From NCBI GenBank assembly GCA_030068075.1, contig CM057834.1:90723119-90787118 (forward strand): a DNA stretch of 64,000 nucleotides, written 5' to 3'. Source of the DNA: Paguma larvata (lineage: Eukaryota > Chordata > Mammalia > Carnivora > Viverridae). The translations under genes and the position numbers were made by a program. The notes under the pieces are model-generated. The model saw nothing but the letters and a program-made list of their open reading frames with translations, was not told the origin of the DNA and searched no databases. The number at the start of each line of letters is the position of its first letter. Position 1 is the stretch's first letter. Shown here piece after piece: positions 35,401 through 50,400 of this stretch.

Positions 35401-38400
35401 CACTTATCCCATCCCCCCTCCTACAACCCCTCCAGGAACCCTCGGTTTGTTCTCCATATTTAAGAGTCTCTTATGTTTTGTCTCCCTACCTGTTTTATAT
35501 GATTTTTGCTTCCTTTCCCTTATGGTCATCTGTTTTGTATCTTAAAGTCTTCATATGAGTGAAGACATATGATATTTGTCTTTCTCTGACTGACTAATTT
35601 TGCTTAGCATAATACCCTCTAGTTCCATCCATGTAGTTGCAAATGGCAAGATTTCATTCTTTTTGATTGCCGAGTAATACTCCAGGTGTGTGTGTGTGTG
35701 TGTGTGTGTACCACATCTTCTTCATTCATCTGTCAATGGACATTTGGGCTCTTTCCATACCTTGGCTATTGTTGATAGTGCTACTATAAACATTGGGGTG
35801 TATGTGCCCCTTCGAAACAGCACAACTGTATCCCTTGGATAAATACCTAGTAGTGCAATTGCTGGGTCATAAGGTAGTTCTATTTTTAATTTTTTGAGGA
35901 ACCTCCACGTTGTTTCCCAGAGTGGCTGCACTAGTTTGCATTCCCATGAAAAATGCAATAAGGATCCCCTTTCTCCACATCCCCATCAACATCTGTTGTT
36001 TCCTGAGTTTTTAATGTTAGCCATTCTGACAGGTGTGAGGTGGTATCTCATTGTGGTTTTGATTTGTATTTCCCTGATGATGAGTGACGTTGAGCATTTT
36101 TTCATGTGTCGGTTGGCCATCTGGATGTCTTCTTAGAAGTGTCTATTCATGTCTTTTGCCCATTTCTTAACTGAATTATTTGTTTTTTGGATGTTGAGTT
36201 TGATAAGTTCTTTATAGATTTTGGATACTAACCCTTTATCTGATATGTCATTTGCAAGTAACCTCTCCCATTCCGTTGGTTGCCTTTTAGTTTTGCTGAT
36301 TGTTTCCTTCACTGTGCAGAAGCTTTTTATCTTGATGAGGTCCCAATAGTCCATTTTTGCTTTTGTTTCCCTTGCCTCTGGAGACGTGTTGAGTAAGAAG
36401 TGCTGTGGTGAAGGTCAAAGAGGTTTTTGCCTGCTTTCTCCTCAAGGATTTTGATAGCTTCCCGTCTTACATTTCAGTCTTTCATCCATTTTGAGTTTAT
36501 TTTTGTGTATGGTGTAAAAAAGTGGTCCAGGTTCATTTTTCTGCATGTTGCTGCCCAGTTTCCCCACCTATTCCATTGGATATTCTTTCCTGCTTTGTCA
36601 AAGGTTAGTCGGCCATACGTTTCTGGGTCCATTTCTGGGTTCTCTATTCGGTTCCATTGATCTGAGTGTCTATTTTTGTGCCATATCATTTTGGATTTCT
36701 AATTTCAATATTCTTTGTATCCTTTACATTCTTGAGTTACATTTTTATATAGTGAATCATGTTATAGTCTAGCTTCTGTTTCTATTCTGAAAGCCATGGG
36801 CAGAGACTGTCAAATACTGGCATTCTTTTAGAAAGAGCCCCACAGTACAATGATTATGAGGTTATATCATGGACCTGTGTCTCCTGCTATGTTCTTGGAG
36901 ACCCATAACACAGCTATTCCTCTGGCCCCTGACTTAGGTCATAAAGGCATCCTATTGTCTCATCAGAATTCTTTTCTTTGGCCTGTCACCTCTGTCCTGT
37001 GGTTTAGTTCTGGTTAGGTTGTAGGCTTATGTTCTCTTACTGTACCCCACTTGGAGTGGTAAGTTCACATTTTCCTAATTCTTGGTATGCTGGTTATAGC
37101 TGCTACAAAGCTCAGATGATTATTTTTCAATTTCTTTACCCCACTTTATGGAACTCTTCTCATTTGGTGTTGTATTTTAAGTGGAACTGGAAACTGCTTC
37201 CATGTTTAGATAGTCTATGAAATCTTTCCTGTACAAAGTGAATATTTCTGCAAGATTGATGGGCTGTTGACTAAGGACTATGCATCCTTAAGAGACAGAA
37301 TTCACCTATGTATGCCCCAGCATCTAGCCCAGCATCTGCTAATCAGTAGGTGCCGAACAAATGTTTGGATGAATAATCGAGGGGGAGTTAAAGTATACCC
37401 TGAGAACATAAGGACCAGATCATCTAGAGTCCTTTTTGTTTCTCTAAGCTTGAGCATATAGCCTTTAAAAAGTTAGCAGTCGAAGCAGAGTTGGTATTTT
37501 TCATAGCTGGTCATCAGAATTGCCCAGGGGAAGGCAGTGGAGCATAACAAAAGTACAGACTCCTGTGTTGATTCCATGAATTGGAATATCTAGAGGAAGA
37601 CCAGGAATCTTTATTTTTTGTAACAGGACCAGTTACAATGCAGCTAGTTTGCACTGAACCAGATAACCTCTAATTCCTTTTCAGCAATAACATTCTTTGG
37701 TTCAAATATTAACTAGCTGATATGGAACTTTTTTTTTTTTACTAAACCCATTCTGTCTTCCCTTTTTGTCATCCTCTTTCAGAGTCTGCTGAGCCAGTCG
37801 GTGATCTCTTCAGCAGAGAAGTTCCCTTCCCGAGGCTCTAAGCATTTGAGGCTCACACCTGTTCACTTTGTGGACGAGATGACCTCATCGGCTCTGGTCA
37901 ATATTAATCCATTTACGCCAGAGTCCTATAGAAAACAATTCCTTCAATCCAATGGCAAGAGGAAAACCCGAGGAGATCTGTAAGTGTACTGTTGCCTCTG
38001 ACTTTTGAAACTGATCTATGGTCAAGTATGAAAGTTAAGATTAGGGACAAGAACTCTATTTGCATGCAGTTGATAACATGCTCACACACCCCCTCCTTCC
38101 TAAATGTTAATGTTGGTTCGTAACCTGCTTTTGCCACAGAGATTCTAGCGTATCCCCATTCTGAAGTGTTCTGTAAGGGGCCTTCTCTATAAAAGAATAG
38201 GGCAGAGTAAGCAATAGACTGCTGACCTCCATTAGCAAGTTGAATGAGCTACAGAATTGCATTCAGGTGGTCTCCTCTGGTTAACAGAAGGCTAGCCCTG
38301 GGGAAGGTGTAGCTCACTCTTTTAAGGAGTTATACTGCTGCTTCAAGTCTAGCTTGTGTGACTCAGAGCTATAGAGCAAGGATTTGAACTTCTCCACAGG

Positions 38401-41400
38401 TGATGGCAGATTGGCTAACAAGAAAAGGATCATGTTGCTTTTGGAGGTGCTAAGAACGGAAAGCCAAACTGCACACTCCACAAGGCCACTGAATAGTAGA
38501 AATTGTCCAGATAAGGACTGTGCAGATTATTCAGGCACATTTCTTTACCATGTCTCTTCAATGCTTCTTTTTTACAGAATAGAAGCGCCTCTAAAATGGG
38601 TCAGTCATTTGTGTTCATATGTACTCAGCTAAATAAATGTGCAGCTAACCATGTGAAGCATGCAGAGCATTTAATGTTAGGTGGAGTTGTTTCTTTTGGA
38701 ATCAATGACTCTGTATTAACCAGCTTTGTGGTCAGGATAGGTTTTCTCCATAGTATCTCCTGGATCTTAAGTAAATAGGACTTTAGCACAAGTACCCAGG
38801 TCCACTTTTGTTACCCAGAATTGGTTTTACCTCTTGAGGATTCTTTGCAAACCATCAGAACTAATGGATTCATCTCTGACTGCAGCTAGCCAGAAAAGAC
38901 CATTCATTTGAATTTCCTGCAATGAAAGTGGGGATACTCGAGGAACAATGCTTAGTGTTTCTGTGAGAGTATTTTTCTCCCTTCCTTATTGTGGTGTTAT
39001 TATCTTATGAAGTATTAGAATGTAGTATTAAACTTAAGTCACAAAGGCCCAGCATCAGTTTGTTTCCATGAGTGTCATGCCATCCTCGACTTGCCATTTC
39101 TACCCTGTACTTCTGCAGAAGAAAAATCTAGAGCTGGCTGATGTAGAAATGAAATCTTGCTTAGAGATCCCGAATGCTCAGGCCAAAGAGAATGTCTGTC
39201 AGAGACTTCAGCTTATTGCAAAGTCATTGAAAATCTCTTAGCCAGTATGAGAGCTTATTCTGCTACACTGATGGTCTGCCTGCGAACCTAGTGCAAAGCC
39301 GGGTTCAAGGGAGATGGGTGTTGGAGGGGAAGCGAGGCAGGGAAGAGTGCTCAGTTTGACGTGTTCTGTGCACTCTCACCTCCACTGTTCAGCGCTGCTC
39401 TATTTGCCTAGAACCCCACTCCTGACCCTTAGCTGATTCCTACTCAGTCTTGGAAACTTAGCTTGGAAACTCATTCTCTTTCGGGAAAGACTTTTACTCT
39501 TGAAATCATGATTTGGGTGCTGCCCCTAGTATCCCTTGATATCTTGTTCTTATTCTTTCCTGTTCTCTTACATTGAAAATTTCTATTTATCCCTGTCCCC
39601 AAATATAAACTGCAGGAGAGAAAGAACGGTGTTACTTACTCTTACAGCCCCAGAGCCTAGTACAGTATCAAGCTCTATAGTGTTAATCCTACATTGATAT
39701 CACTTCTTTTTGTTCTTTTTTTAAGCGAGGAAGCGGGTCCAGGGGAAGGCGATGGAGAACAAGGGCTGCCTGCCAAGGTGAGCACAGTTCTCTGTTCCAG
39801 CTGTCATGACTTGGTCACTTCGTCCTATCACCGATTTCTCTCTCCCTACCCTCACCCCCAACTTTGTAGATTTACAGATATGCCTTGCAACTGAATTAAT
39901 CTGCACTCTCATCAGGGCCTATATTCTTTGCTAGTTATTACTTTATCGGACAGTATCTGCCCTGCATATTATTGAATCATTACCTCGGCGTGCTTTGAAG
40001 TTAATGGCACTGCTTCTATTTTTGATGTGGGTAAAAATTCTATATTTATGGGGGTAGAGAAGCGAAGGGAAAATTCAAGATCTTTAAGGCCCCCAAACGG
40101 AAAAACAGGACAGAGAAAAATGTCATAAAGCTGGAAGTTTAAATGTAAAATTTTAGCTCTTCAATGTGTCTGTACATATTGATTTTTAAACAGGGTCCAC
40201 AATCTTTGATGTAGCATCCCTCATTTGATAATCTAGCCTAAGAAAATAATACTGTAAATATTATCACCAGAGATGTGCACTGCAGCCTTAACTGTAATAG
40301 CAAAAAAAAAAAAAAAAAAAACAAAAAACCCTGCTAAATGTCCAATAATAAAATAATGGTCAAATAAATTATAATTTACAGTGGAATTTTAAATTGCCAT
40401 TAAAATGTTTATAATATGAAAACATGCCTATATTCAATATTCAGTATACAAAAGTGGAGGGGGAGGGCTTGAGGTTGGGGACTGACGTGGATGGTAAGCT
40501 GGGTTATGTGGTGTCTGAGAGGAGGCTGGGAAGTATAGTGGGTGAGCAACTGGTAGAAGGCTTTGAGGCCTCTGACCAGAAGTGTGCCTTCCTTGTGGGA
40601 GATAATTAGGTGTGTCTGCTTCTATGGCATCATTTTGTAAAAACGATTACTATTTTTTATTACAAAATGTGTTACTATTTGAAGAGATGGGGAGAGGGCT
40701 GGTAGCTGTGGAAACTCCAGGCATGGAGAAAACAAACAGAACCTGAGACTGGCCAAGGGCAATGAAAATTCTAGATCTTGCTAATGAAGACTGATTGGTA
40801 TTGGATGTTAAAATGAAGAGGTAGGAGGAGTCAAGATGGTTTAAACTCAAAGCTAGATGAAAAACTTCTTGTTAATGGGGACATTGAGAAATGACTTCAT
40901 GGAGATAAATCAGTTTCGATTGAGATCATATAAATTTGTGGGGCTTTCTGTCATCTTAGCTACCATTTACTGTGAATTTACCGTGTGCTTAGCCTTGAAC
41001 TAAGTTACACACACATGCATGCATGTGCACGTTTTCTCATGTGATACTTAAAAGAACTGGAGGAGTAGTTGCTATCATGCTCACTTTACCTTAGATGAGA
41101 AACCTGATAAAGGAGTTGAGTGATGTGTCTAGTGTTATTTACTAGCTGGGAAATGGGTGACATTGCTGGTTAGCCAGGAAGCTGAGGTCATAAGCGATAC
41201 ATCTGCTATAAGCTGAGATAATCAGTTTGATAATTTTGTTCTCCTGACTAAGATTTTTGAGGAGGCAAATTGAATACAAATAAGTTTACTCAACTTGAGA
41301 TGAAAACATTAGCAGCCAGGGTGTGAAACAAGTATACAGGAGTCAGAGGGTGGTGTTCTTTTTTTTCCCCCCTTAACATGTTCCACCTGGATCCCAGTCA

Positions 41401-44400
41401 TTCTTTCAGCTGAGGACAGTAGCTCTTGCTGGGAGCAGGCATGTCGCCTCTAAAAACATATTGAGAAGAAGAATATCCCAGACAAAAGAAATAACATAGA
41501 AAAAGACTTAACCTATTAAAAAAATGCCAGTAAATCACTCATAGGTAGAATTTAAGATATAAAACAGATGAACATAGGGAAGGGAAGCAAAAATAATATA
41601 AAAACAGGGAGGGGGACAAAAATAAGAGACAAATACAGAGAACAAACTGAGGGTTGCTGGAGGGGTTGTGTGTGGGGGGATGGGCTAAACGGGTAAGAGA
41701 CATTAAGGAAGACACTTGTTGGGATGAGCATTAGGTGTTATACATAGGGGATGAATCACTGGAATCTACTCCTGAAATCATCATTGTACTATATGCTAAC
41801 TAACTTGGATGTAAATTAAAAAATAAAAATAAATAAAAATTACAAAAAAGAAAAAAAACGATTAAAAAATGCCAATACAGAGTTGTATGGATGGTTATAA
41901 AGAGTACAAAGAAGGTAGTCAGCAGTTGGGAGGTTCTTGCTACTATGAATACTGACACAGACAGGATCCGATAGATTTGCCTTGAAAGTCTTTTTGAAAA
42001 CATAGAGAAATTTAGGATTATGCCTTAAATTTTTTGCTCATAATATGTTAGAATTATTCTAATTTTTAAATAAAATATTTCAGAGATGTGTTCTACGAGA
42101 AACCAACATGGCTTCCCGCTATGAAAAAGAATTCTTGGAGGTAGAAAAAATTGGAGTTGGTGAATTTGGTACAGTCTTCAAGTGTATTAAGAGGCTGGAT
42201 GGATGTGTTTATGCAATAAAACGTTCCACGAAACCTTTTGCAGGATCATCAAATGAGTAAGTACCTTTGAAATGTACTAGAAGTATAAACTTGGATTTGG
42301 AAAGTTGTTTCTTGTTAAAACATTTTCATTTCATTTCATGTATTTATTTATTGACAGAGATAGCATGAGTGGGGAGGGGTAGAGACGGGATGGAGAGAGA
42401 ATCCCAAGCAGGCTCCAGACTGCTATCACCAAGCCCCATGAGATTACTACTTGAGACAAAACCAAGAATTGGACACTTAACTGACTGAGTCACACAGATG
42501 CCCCAAAACATTTTAAATTATGGCACTGATGTCATTAAAAACATACCCATTGCTATCCCCTCCATTGTATATGGTCTCACATTTATAACTTTTCTGAATT
42601 TTCCAAGTCAGAGATAAGTTATTTCCTAAAATGTACCATGATCATTTGGGAACAATCTCGTTGTGTTTTTTCATGGTTCTTGAGGCTTTTGCTACTGGCC
42701 TTACTGCTTTTGCTTTAATGAACAGATTTATGGAATGATTTTCTTCCTGTTTCATTCATTAGAAATACTGCCAAGTAGGAAGTTAATGTTAACTCACCGG
42801 TTATCTCCATTTTGTATTAATAATGAATTCATTACTAAATTCATTATGACTATTGAGATCAAAGTTTTGAAGACTGCAAGTGAAGAGAAATTAAGAAACA
42901 TTTAAATTTCATTCACAGAACTAATTGTTCAAAAGTTCTTCCTTTTATAAGGAAAACAAATATTTTCAGATTCAGCCAATTTTTTTTTGTGAACAGTGGG
43001 GATGTAATGCTTATTTTGCTGAATCTGAAATTATGGACCTCAGAATTCTTCATATTTATACTGAAAGGACTACATTCCATAAGTTTTTATATTGAAAGTA
43101 CTACATTCCACTTTTGTATCTTGGATGTCCTATTCCATAATGAATATGAATAATGACAGTCCCCCAGACTGTAGTCCCTGTGACTATATCATATTGGCTG
43201 AGTGTAATATTGACTCCAGCGACTGTCCAGCCTTCATAGAGAAGATGGAGGACCCATCACAATATCCTCCATCAAGTTTATGGTGGCTCCTTGTTAGGCT
43301 CATTGAAGTATTTTTTAAATTGTGATACAGCGAAATTGAGACTTGAAGCATGTCTGCCATTGATACAGTAACAACCTAAGACTCCTCTTTACATACGCCA
43401 TGTTCAATGAAAAAAAAACCGATGGATTTTGGTACCAGGATGACCAAAAGTTCTCGTGTTAGCTCCACTATCATCAGCTTGACTTTGGGCCAGTCACTGA
43501 GCTTTCTAAAGCCTTCATCCTTGCCACTATATCTTACAGAGTAGTTATGATAATTAAATGAGGTAAAATAGTAAGAAAGCAGTGAGCACTCAATAAAGTT
43601 CTGCCACTGTTAATAACACTTCAAATCACGGAGCACTTGGGTGGCTCAGTCAGTTAAGTGTCCAATTTTGGCTCAGGTCATGATCTCACAGTTCGTGGGT
43701 TCAAGCCCCTTATCAGGCTCCACAGAGCCTGATTGGAGCCTGCTTCAGTTTCTGTGTCTCCCTCTCTCTCTGCCCCTCTCCTGCTTTCTCTCTCTTTTTC
43801 TCTCTCTCTCAAAAACAAACATTGAAAAAAATGATGCCTCATATCTTATCTTTAAAAAATTTTGTATGTATACTGATTCATTTTTCTTGATGCTTTTCTG
43901 TCCGTTAGGAGTTTGGCTTTGCACGAAGTTTACGCTCATGCAGTGCTCGGGCATCACCCCCATGTGGTGCGTTACTACTCTGCATGGGCAGAAGATGATC
44001 ACATGATCATTCAGAATGAATACTGCAACGGTAAGTATGTGGACTAATAGCGGTGGAGAGGGAGATGAACTTTAAGTCCCCAGGAAAAAAATCTTTCCCT
44101 CTCCCTTGTAGTGTATGCCGGGTATAGCAGAGTCCTACCTAAAAGGTCTGTACTACGGTTTTGCTTGGAAGCAGAGAGCTGGAGACACAGAGTTGCTTTG
44201 AAAAGGAATTTCAGGTTTATGCTATTTCATATTTTTTTCTGAGCTGATGCGTAGCTGACACACAGAAGCTACTAATCTCCTCACACTTTACTCAATACTT
44301 AGAAAACTTTTACTCTAGTGGTTTGAGCGGTAAATCCTCCTCCTCTTACCATTTGCTAGGTATTCTAAGAGAAGCAAGTCGTAGTCTTTACCATTTTGGG

Positions 44401-47400
44401 GGAGTGGGTGGTAAACTTACACAGTCAACTTTTTGATTAATTTTCAAGTGGATTCCTGATTTGGGGATTATTACCTCTGACACTTAATGTTCTCCCCAGA
44501 GTCAGGGCATGCGGTGAGTGCTGGGAATGAAACACAGTGACTTCAGATGATTCTAGCAGGTCTTTCAGGACTGTACATGCACAAATAACTGGTCAAGCAT
44601 TTTCTGGGCTACTTAAATCACAAAATGTAGTCCTTTGGTCTAACATATTTCTAGTCTGTGATTAAGGAGGTGACATAGCAGTATTGTTATATATTATTTT
44701 CAGAAATAGTTTTCATCAGAATGTTTAGTGGTAAAATAGGAAAATGCTCCCAAATTAAATAGAAGCTTGCCATCCTTTTACGAGTGGTGATCTGTATTCC
44801 GGCCACGGTGATATCGGATAATGGCACCCTTCCCAGATCCACCCCCCACAACATGTACACCTATGTTGAAGTTTCTCTAATAGCGCAGTCTTTGTGTAAT
44901 TTCAGTAGCAACCAGATAGCCTTTGAGTATGTAGGCGTAGCCTGATGTCTGAGGATCGTGACAAAGCTTCATCAATATATCTACAAGTAGTTTAAGTAAA
45001 CAGTATTATGAAACACTAGAAACACAGAAATGATACACATAAGCAAAATAATGATTTGGCATTTCCCTTATTGTTTCCTTAGAGCCTCATTTCCTTATAG
45101 TCTTAACTGTGAAGTTTTTTTTTTCCTCTGATAAGCTCACCTAACTCCCTTTTTCTAATAGTCTCTTTAGGATAAAAAATGGACCCTTCCTTGTGATTGA
45201 GAGGCTGAGACTTTTCTTAATCTTCTCTTCCTAATTCCTCCTTACTGAACCCTGAGATTCCCTATACTTCCTCCTCCCATCCCCCATGTTGGTTTTATTT
45301 TTATGACTTTAAACTGCCAACGAAGATAATGTCAAGTAATAAAAATTAACCAAGAAAGTCAAATAAAAACAAATTTAACCTGATTTAGGGCATTGTAAAA
45401 TTTTCAAATGTTCAAAAAGAATAAGATGGAGTGATGGTTCCTGTTACAAGTCATCTTCTAGTTCTTTGCAACATGTGAATACCTTCTAGAGGCATGCCAT
45501 TCTATTAAATTCTAGGGTGAGCTATACCATAAAGTGCTATAAGATAAGTCTTTCGAGGAGCTTTATTCCACTTCCTCGTTTACAGTGAATACGCATGAGA
45601 CAATTTGGTGTAAAAACAGGTGGTACAGCTTTGGATAAAAAGCATTCAGAAAAGACAAATGTGAGCAAGAGACAGCACAGTGTGGTGGAATGGGCCTGGG
45701 CTTTAAAGTCAGGCAGAAGTGGGTCTAAAACTCAGCTCTGCTGCACACCAGTTATCTGAACTCTGGGGTGTCAATCCCACTGAGTAAAGAGATAGTGATA
45801 TCTACTTAGGAGATAGTAATACTACTATTTTGAGAAATAGGAACAATCTATGTCAAATGCTAGCACAGTGTCAATATCTGATAGCGAGTAACAACTCAGT
45901 AATAGTTGTTATTAGAGTAGCCCAAGAAAATCTCATAAAGGAGGTAAGACTTGATAGTGACCTTGCCGAAGGATTACCAGAGTTTAAGGAAGAGAAGACA
46001 TCTATTAGAGGAACAGCAAGTAGGCAAAGGACATGGCATTGGGAATGGGTCTAACCTAGCAGATCGTAAGGACTGAGGTGACCCCATAACAGGAAATAAG
46101 ATCAGCAAAGTCAAGTGCGGGAAGAGGGCTTTTGGATGTTTCCGGGCAGCAGATTTTGGAGAAGATGTGGTCGCTTAGGAGGAATCATTGTCTGTTTGCC
46201 ATGGTGGTCCACTAACTTCACTGTGTACTTACCAAGTAAAATGTAATTCTGATTTATCAAAATGTAATTCATATACATGGCTCTCAAATGTGAACTGATC
46301 ATGAAAAATAAAGCATGCCCTTATACTTCTCTTGTTTGTAGTTACGATAATCCATGTTGAGACTTTGCCATGTGGCTCTAAATAAAGGAGAATTGAATCC
46401 AAAGTATTTGTAAGGTAGCAGAGTAGCCAGTGCCTGATTCCTTCTACTCCTTCCTCCCTCCATCCTCTATCACTCCCTCTTTCTCATCTCTTCCTCCTCA
46501 TGCCTGCCACCCTTACCCCTGTACCCCCAGCCTGTCAAAGCAGTCGGGCTAGAACATGTAGGGTTATGGTTTTACTCAGATTATAAATTAGATGATTTAG
46601 ATAATTTACGTCATAACTAGTAGAGACCAGCAGTTAACTGATCTCCCCTACCGTCCTTCCTGAGCTCTAAACCAATCAAATGTTCCTCCTCTGCCCTCGC
46701 CCTTGCCAAGATCCCGTACACATCACCTCTGGGTCAGCCTCTGAAATTTGAAGGCTTTCCAGCAGTAGATCGATTGTGCAACCACCAGGATTCCGAACGA
46801 TTCAGGATGGAATGATGAACCTCTCCCCAGAGGCAGTATTTTCTTGTGACGTCTTCTGTCACTGAAGTTTTACAGAGCGTGCTATCCTTGTTCTAGCGAT
46901 GTGGCATCCAGAAGTCTGCACCATCTGTGGAACACCATATATTGGTTACAGTTTCCACCAAACAAGGAATAACTTTACCAGCAGGAAAATATGCTTGTGT
47001 TGTAGAGAACAACATAAAATCAACATTTTGAGAATACAAATGAACGAACAGAATATCCTGTTGGTCTGCTGTTTACATTTTAATGTTGGAAGGCATTTGC
47101 TATTTGTTTTACTGTCTGTCAGCCCTCATAAGCAGACAGAAAAAACAGATCTATTTTTCTTAAGTTTCCTTTTTCCCCTCTACCAAGTGGGAGAAGTATC
47201 TTTACTTTATCTAAAGAAAAGAATTTGGCAAGTCCTCTCACAAAGACGGCTTGAGAAGAGCTGTCCAGGAGCTGGTTGTTTCCTCCTAGGGCACAATCCT
47301 GGCAGCATCATCTCCTGGTGGCATCTTGGGTTATGGAGTTAAGGCTCCAGTATAGCTGAGATTAGTAGGGATGAAGTATATAGTTCATTCAGCATTGCTC

Positions 47401-50400
47401 TGTCTATACACACAGACTTTCTTAATACTGTTTGGCAAAGAGCAGTTAATTATGCTCTTCAGTAAGAGGGAAGCCATCAGCTTTAGCTGTAGCAAAATAA
47501 AGATATTCTAATACCTTTACGTAAACGCATTTCAGTAACTTTTACTATTGTTAATTATTACTCGGCTAACTTCAATATTACCTGCGGGGCTTCTAAGTAA
47601 TTAAAAGTGCTGCTAGCACTGGTCTAGTTATCCTTACTAAATACCTTTAGCTCTTCAGGAATTGGCAATATCTTTGCTTATAATCTAGAAGACCATATTA
47701 AAAGGTTCCTAAGTACCCCTAGGGTCCTTCTTTCTTTCCATACCTTTTATAGTCTCCTTGTCTTCATCTTTCCTTTCCCTCTATTGCCAGGATAGACATT
47801 CGGTTCATAATACGTAGATTGCATGCGAGACCTTGAGAGAGTGAAGATGGATAAGATAGGGATCTGGGATGAACACCCAGCCTCCTGGGGAAATGAATTC
47901 CAGTGGACGTGGGGCCCTTGGATGCAGGCTTTTCTCCTTGCCACACCTCACAACTTCATCTGCAAACAGACTTGAGGTGACTTTGTCTTTAATAAGCTGC
48001 AACATACTCTTCCTTTCTATCTAAGGTCATCTATAGAACATATAATCTTTTTTTTTTTAAATGTTTATTCATATTTGAGAGACAGAGAGAGAAAAAGAGC
48101 GTGAGTGGAGGAGGGGCAGAGAGAGTGGGAGACACAGAATCTGAAGCAGGCTCCCGGCTCTGTCCGAGCTGTCAGCACAGAGTCCCACGCGGGGTTTGAA
48201 CTCATGAGCTGTGAGATCATGACCTGAGCTGAAGTTGGACGCTTAACTGACTGAGCCACCCAGGCGCCCCATAGATTCTTTTTTTAAGAAGATTCCCAGA
48301 AAAAAGACGCATCTTTTACTTTAGCCCTCTCTGTGTTTCTAAAAAGGGCTGAAATTCTTCTTCTTTCTGAGCTGAATTATTTTAACATGACAGATAACTC
48401 TTTAAACTGAATATTACAAAGGATACTTTAAAATATGGATTTCTAAAAAATACCACTAGCATCAGCATCTTAGATCCTGTTGTTCTGACACATACTTGAG
48501 AGCTGGAGCTCTAACTGCCAGGGAGACCCAGGACTCTATAATTTGACTGAAGAGGCTGCCAGTGAATGCAGATTAATGAAATAAAGGGTTCGGAAGCATT
48601 CTAATGCCTTAGGACAGGGGCAAACAAGATCAAGGGGTCACATGAGTCCAGGCCTTATTTTTTACTGATAACAATGATAAACCAGAAGTCTATAGTTGAT
48701 GTGCAACTATTGTGGCCCTAATAGGATTTAGGTGTATATTGAAGTTAAACTTCGAACCCATTACATTAAAGTTACTAGTGGCTTATAAGTACTAACTGGA
48801 CACTGAACTAATAATCAACGCCAACAGTAGCTATTTGTCCAGGCCTGATTGGCCTTCTGTTTAATAATCAGTTAACACTTTTAAAATGTTAGTTGGGGCA
48901 TACTCAAGGCAATCAGACCACATACTGGATACCTGAGGTATGGCATTTTATTTTTTTTCTTTAAAAGTCCTGTAATTCTTTCCAATATGTCTGTGGTATA
49001 GACAGACAAGGGGCAGATATTACTGTGTTATCTAGACGATAATCCAGATTTGTTGGACTGAACTCATTCACGAGGAATTTATTGAATGTTTACTATGTTT
49101 CCATCCATTCGGATTCATACCTTTTCTCCATTCTGTGGGCTGCTCTCTGTTGTTCTTTCCTAGGTGGGAGTTTGCAGGCTGCTATATCGGAAAACATGAA
49201 GTCTGGCAATCATTTCCAAGAGCCGAAACTCAAGGACATCCTTCTGCAGATTTCCCTTGGGCTGAAGTACATCCACAACTCTGGCATGGTACACCTGGAC
49301 ATCAAACCTAGTCAGTATGGCTCCCTTCTGCTCCTTTGGCCAGAGTTAGTTCTTCCCCCACTGTGTCAGAATGGGTGCCTGTGTACCTACCAAGTGTTGA
49401 AGATGCTGTTTGCTAGCAAAATCTCTTTCTTTTATGTGTTTCCCTGAAAATTTTAGTTAAATAGCTTTATCTATTTCCTCCCTCGGGCTAGGGGACAGAG
49501 GAAAAACTCTTTCCTAGGTAGTAAAGTCGAAGTATGAAAATTTTGGCTATGTCCTGTGTTTATGCGTTTATGACTACTGCTGTATATACTCCTTCTAATT
49601 CAGCACCGACTAATGCAAACAGAAACGAGTGGTTTTGGCATGCAGTACTATGAAACTCAGGGAAATGTTACCATTTTGGAGGGCTTATTTCTTTGTTTTG
49701 AGTTACCAGCCTCTTCAGAGGATGGGATGTGGCTGAGGTCAGTTTCACTTAAAAATAGGTATTCTTAACCACTGAGCTGTTCAGAGATTCCATGGAAGAT
49801 AAGAAACCTTGATATTCTTATTACACATACTCAGAAGAGGAGGAAAGGAGGATGGCCAAAGACTCTTTGGGGGTAAAAAAGCCTAGGAGTCATTACTTAT
49901 GTCAATTCTGTATTTATTAGGTAACATCTTCATTTGTCATAAGATGCAAAGTGATTCTCCTGTAGCCCCAGAAGAGATTGAAAATGAAGCTGATTGGTTT
50001 CTCTCTGCCAATGTGATGTATAAAATTGGTGAGTCTCCCTTAAACCTTGACTTGTATATTATCATCCTACAAAATTTCTACACCATGACTCCCATTTATT
50101 CCAGTTTTAAAGACATGCTTTTAAAGGGCTCTCCTTTCTTCCTTTGTTCGTTCCTTCCTTCTTTTCTTTCTTTTTTTTTTTTTAGGTGACTTGGGTCATG
50201 TGACATCAATAAGCGAACCGAAAGTAGAGGAGGGAGATAGTCGCTTCCTGGCTAATGAGATTTTACAAGAGGTAAAAATCAGGGAAACAGGGTATTTTAT
50301 AATTCACTGAATCATGTGACTCTCAAACGAAGGTTCACAGAGCAAGAAATGAAAAGTATATATTTATAATTAAAGTTGACATCTCTTTTCCTATTCAGAA

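Larger units (their letters stand above)
44031..49163 (+). other. WEE2: WEE2 intron 5
   Basis: 5.1 kb intron between the hinge and catalytic-loop exons. It contains a MIR (45665-45870) and one CAN-SINE (48052-48270). The 147-codon frame at 46899-47342 has no recognisable domain and no splice support. Confidence 0.8.

Noticed and set aside
46899..47342. 147-codon frame with a Cys-x2-Cys in WEE2 intron 5
   Set aside because: The CTICGTPY and CLCC motifs suggest a zinc finger at first sight, but spacing fits no family and there are no splice signals or coding bias.
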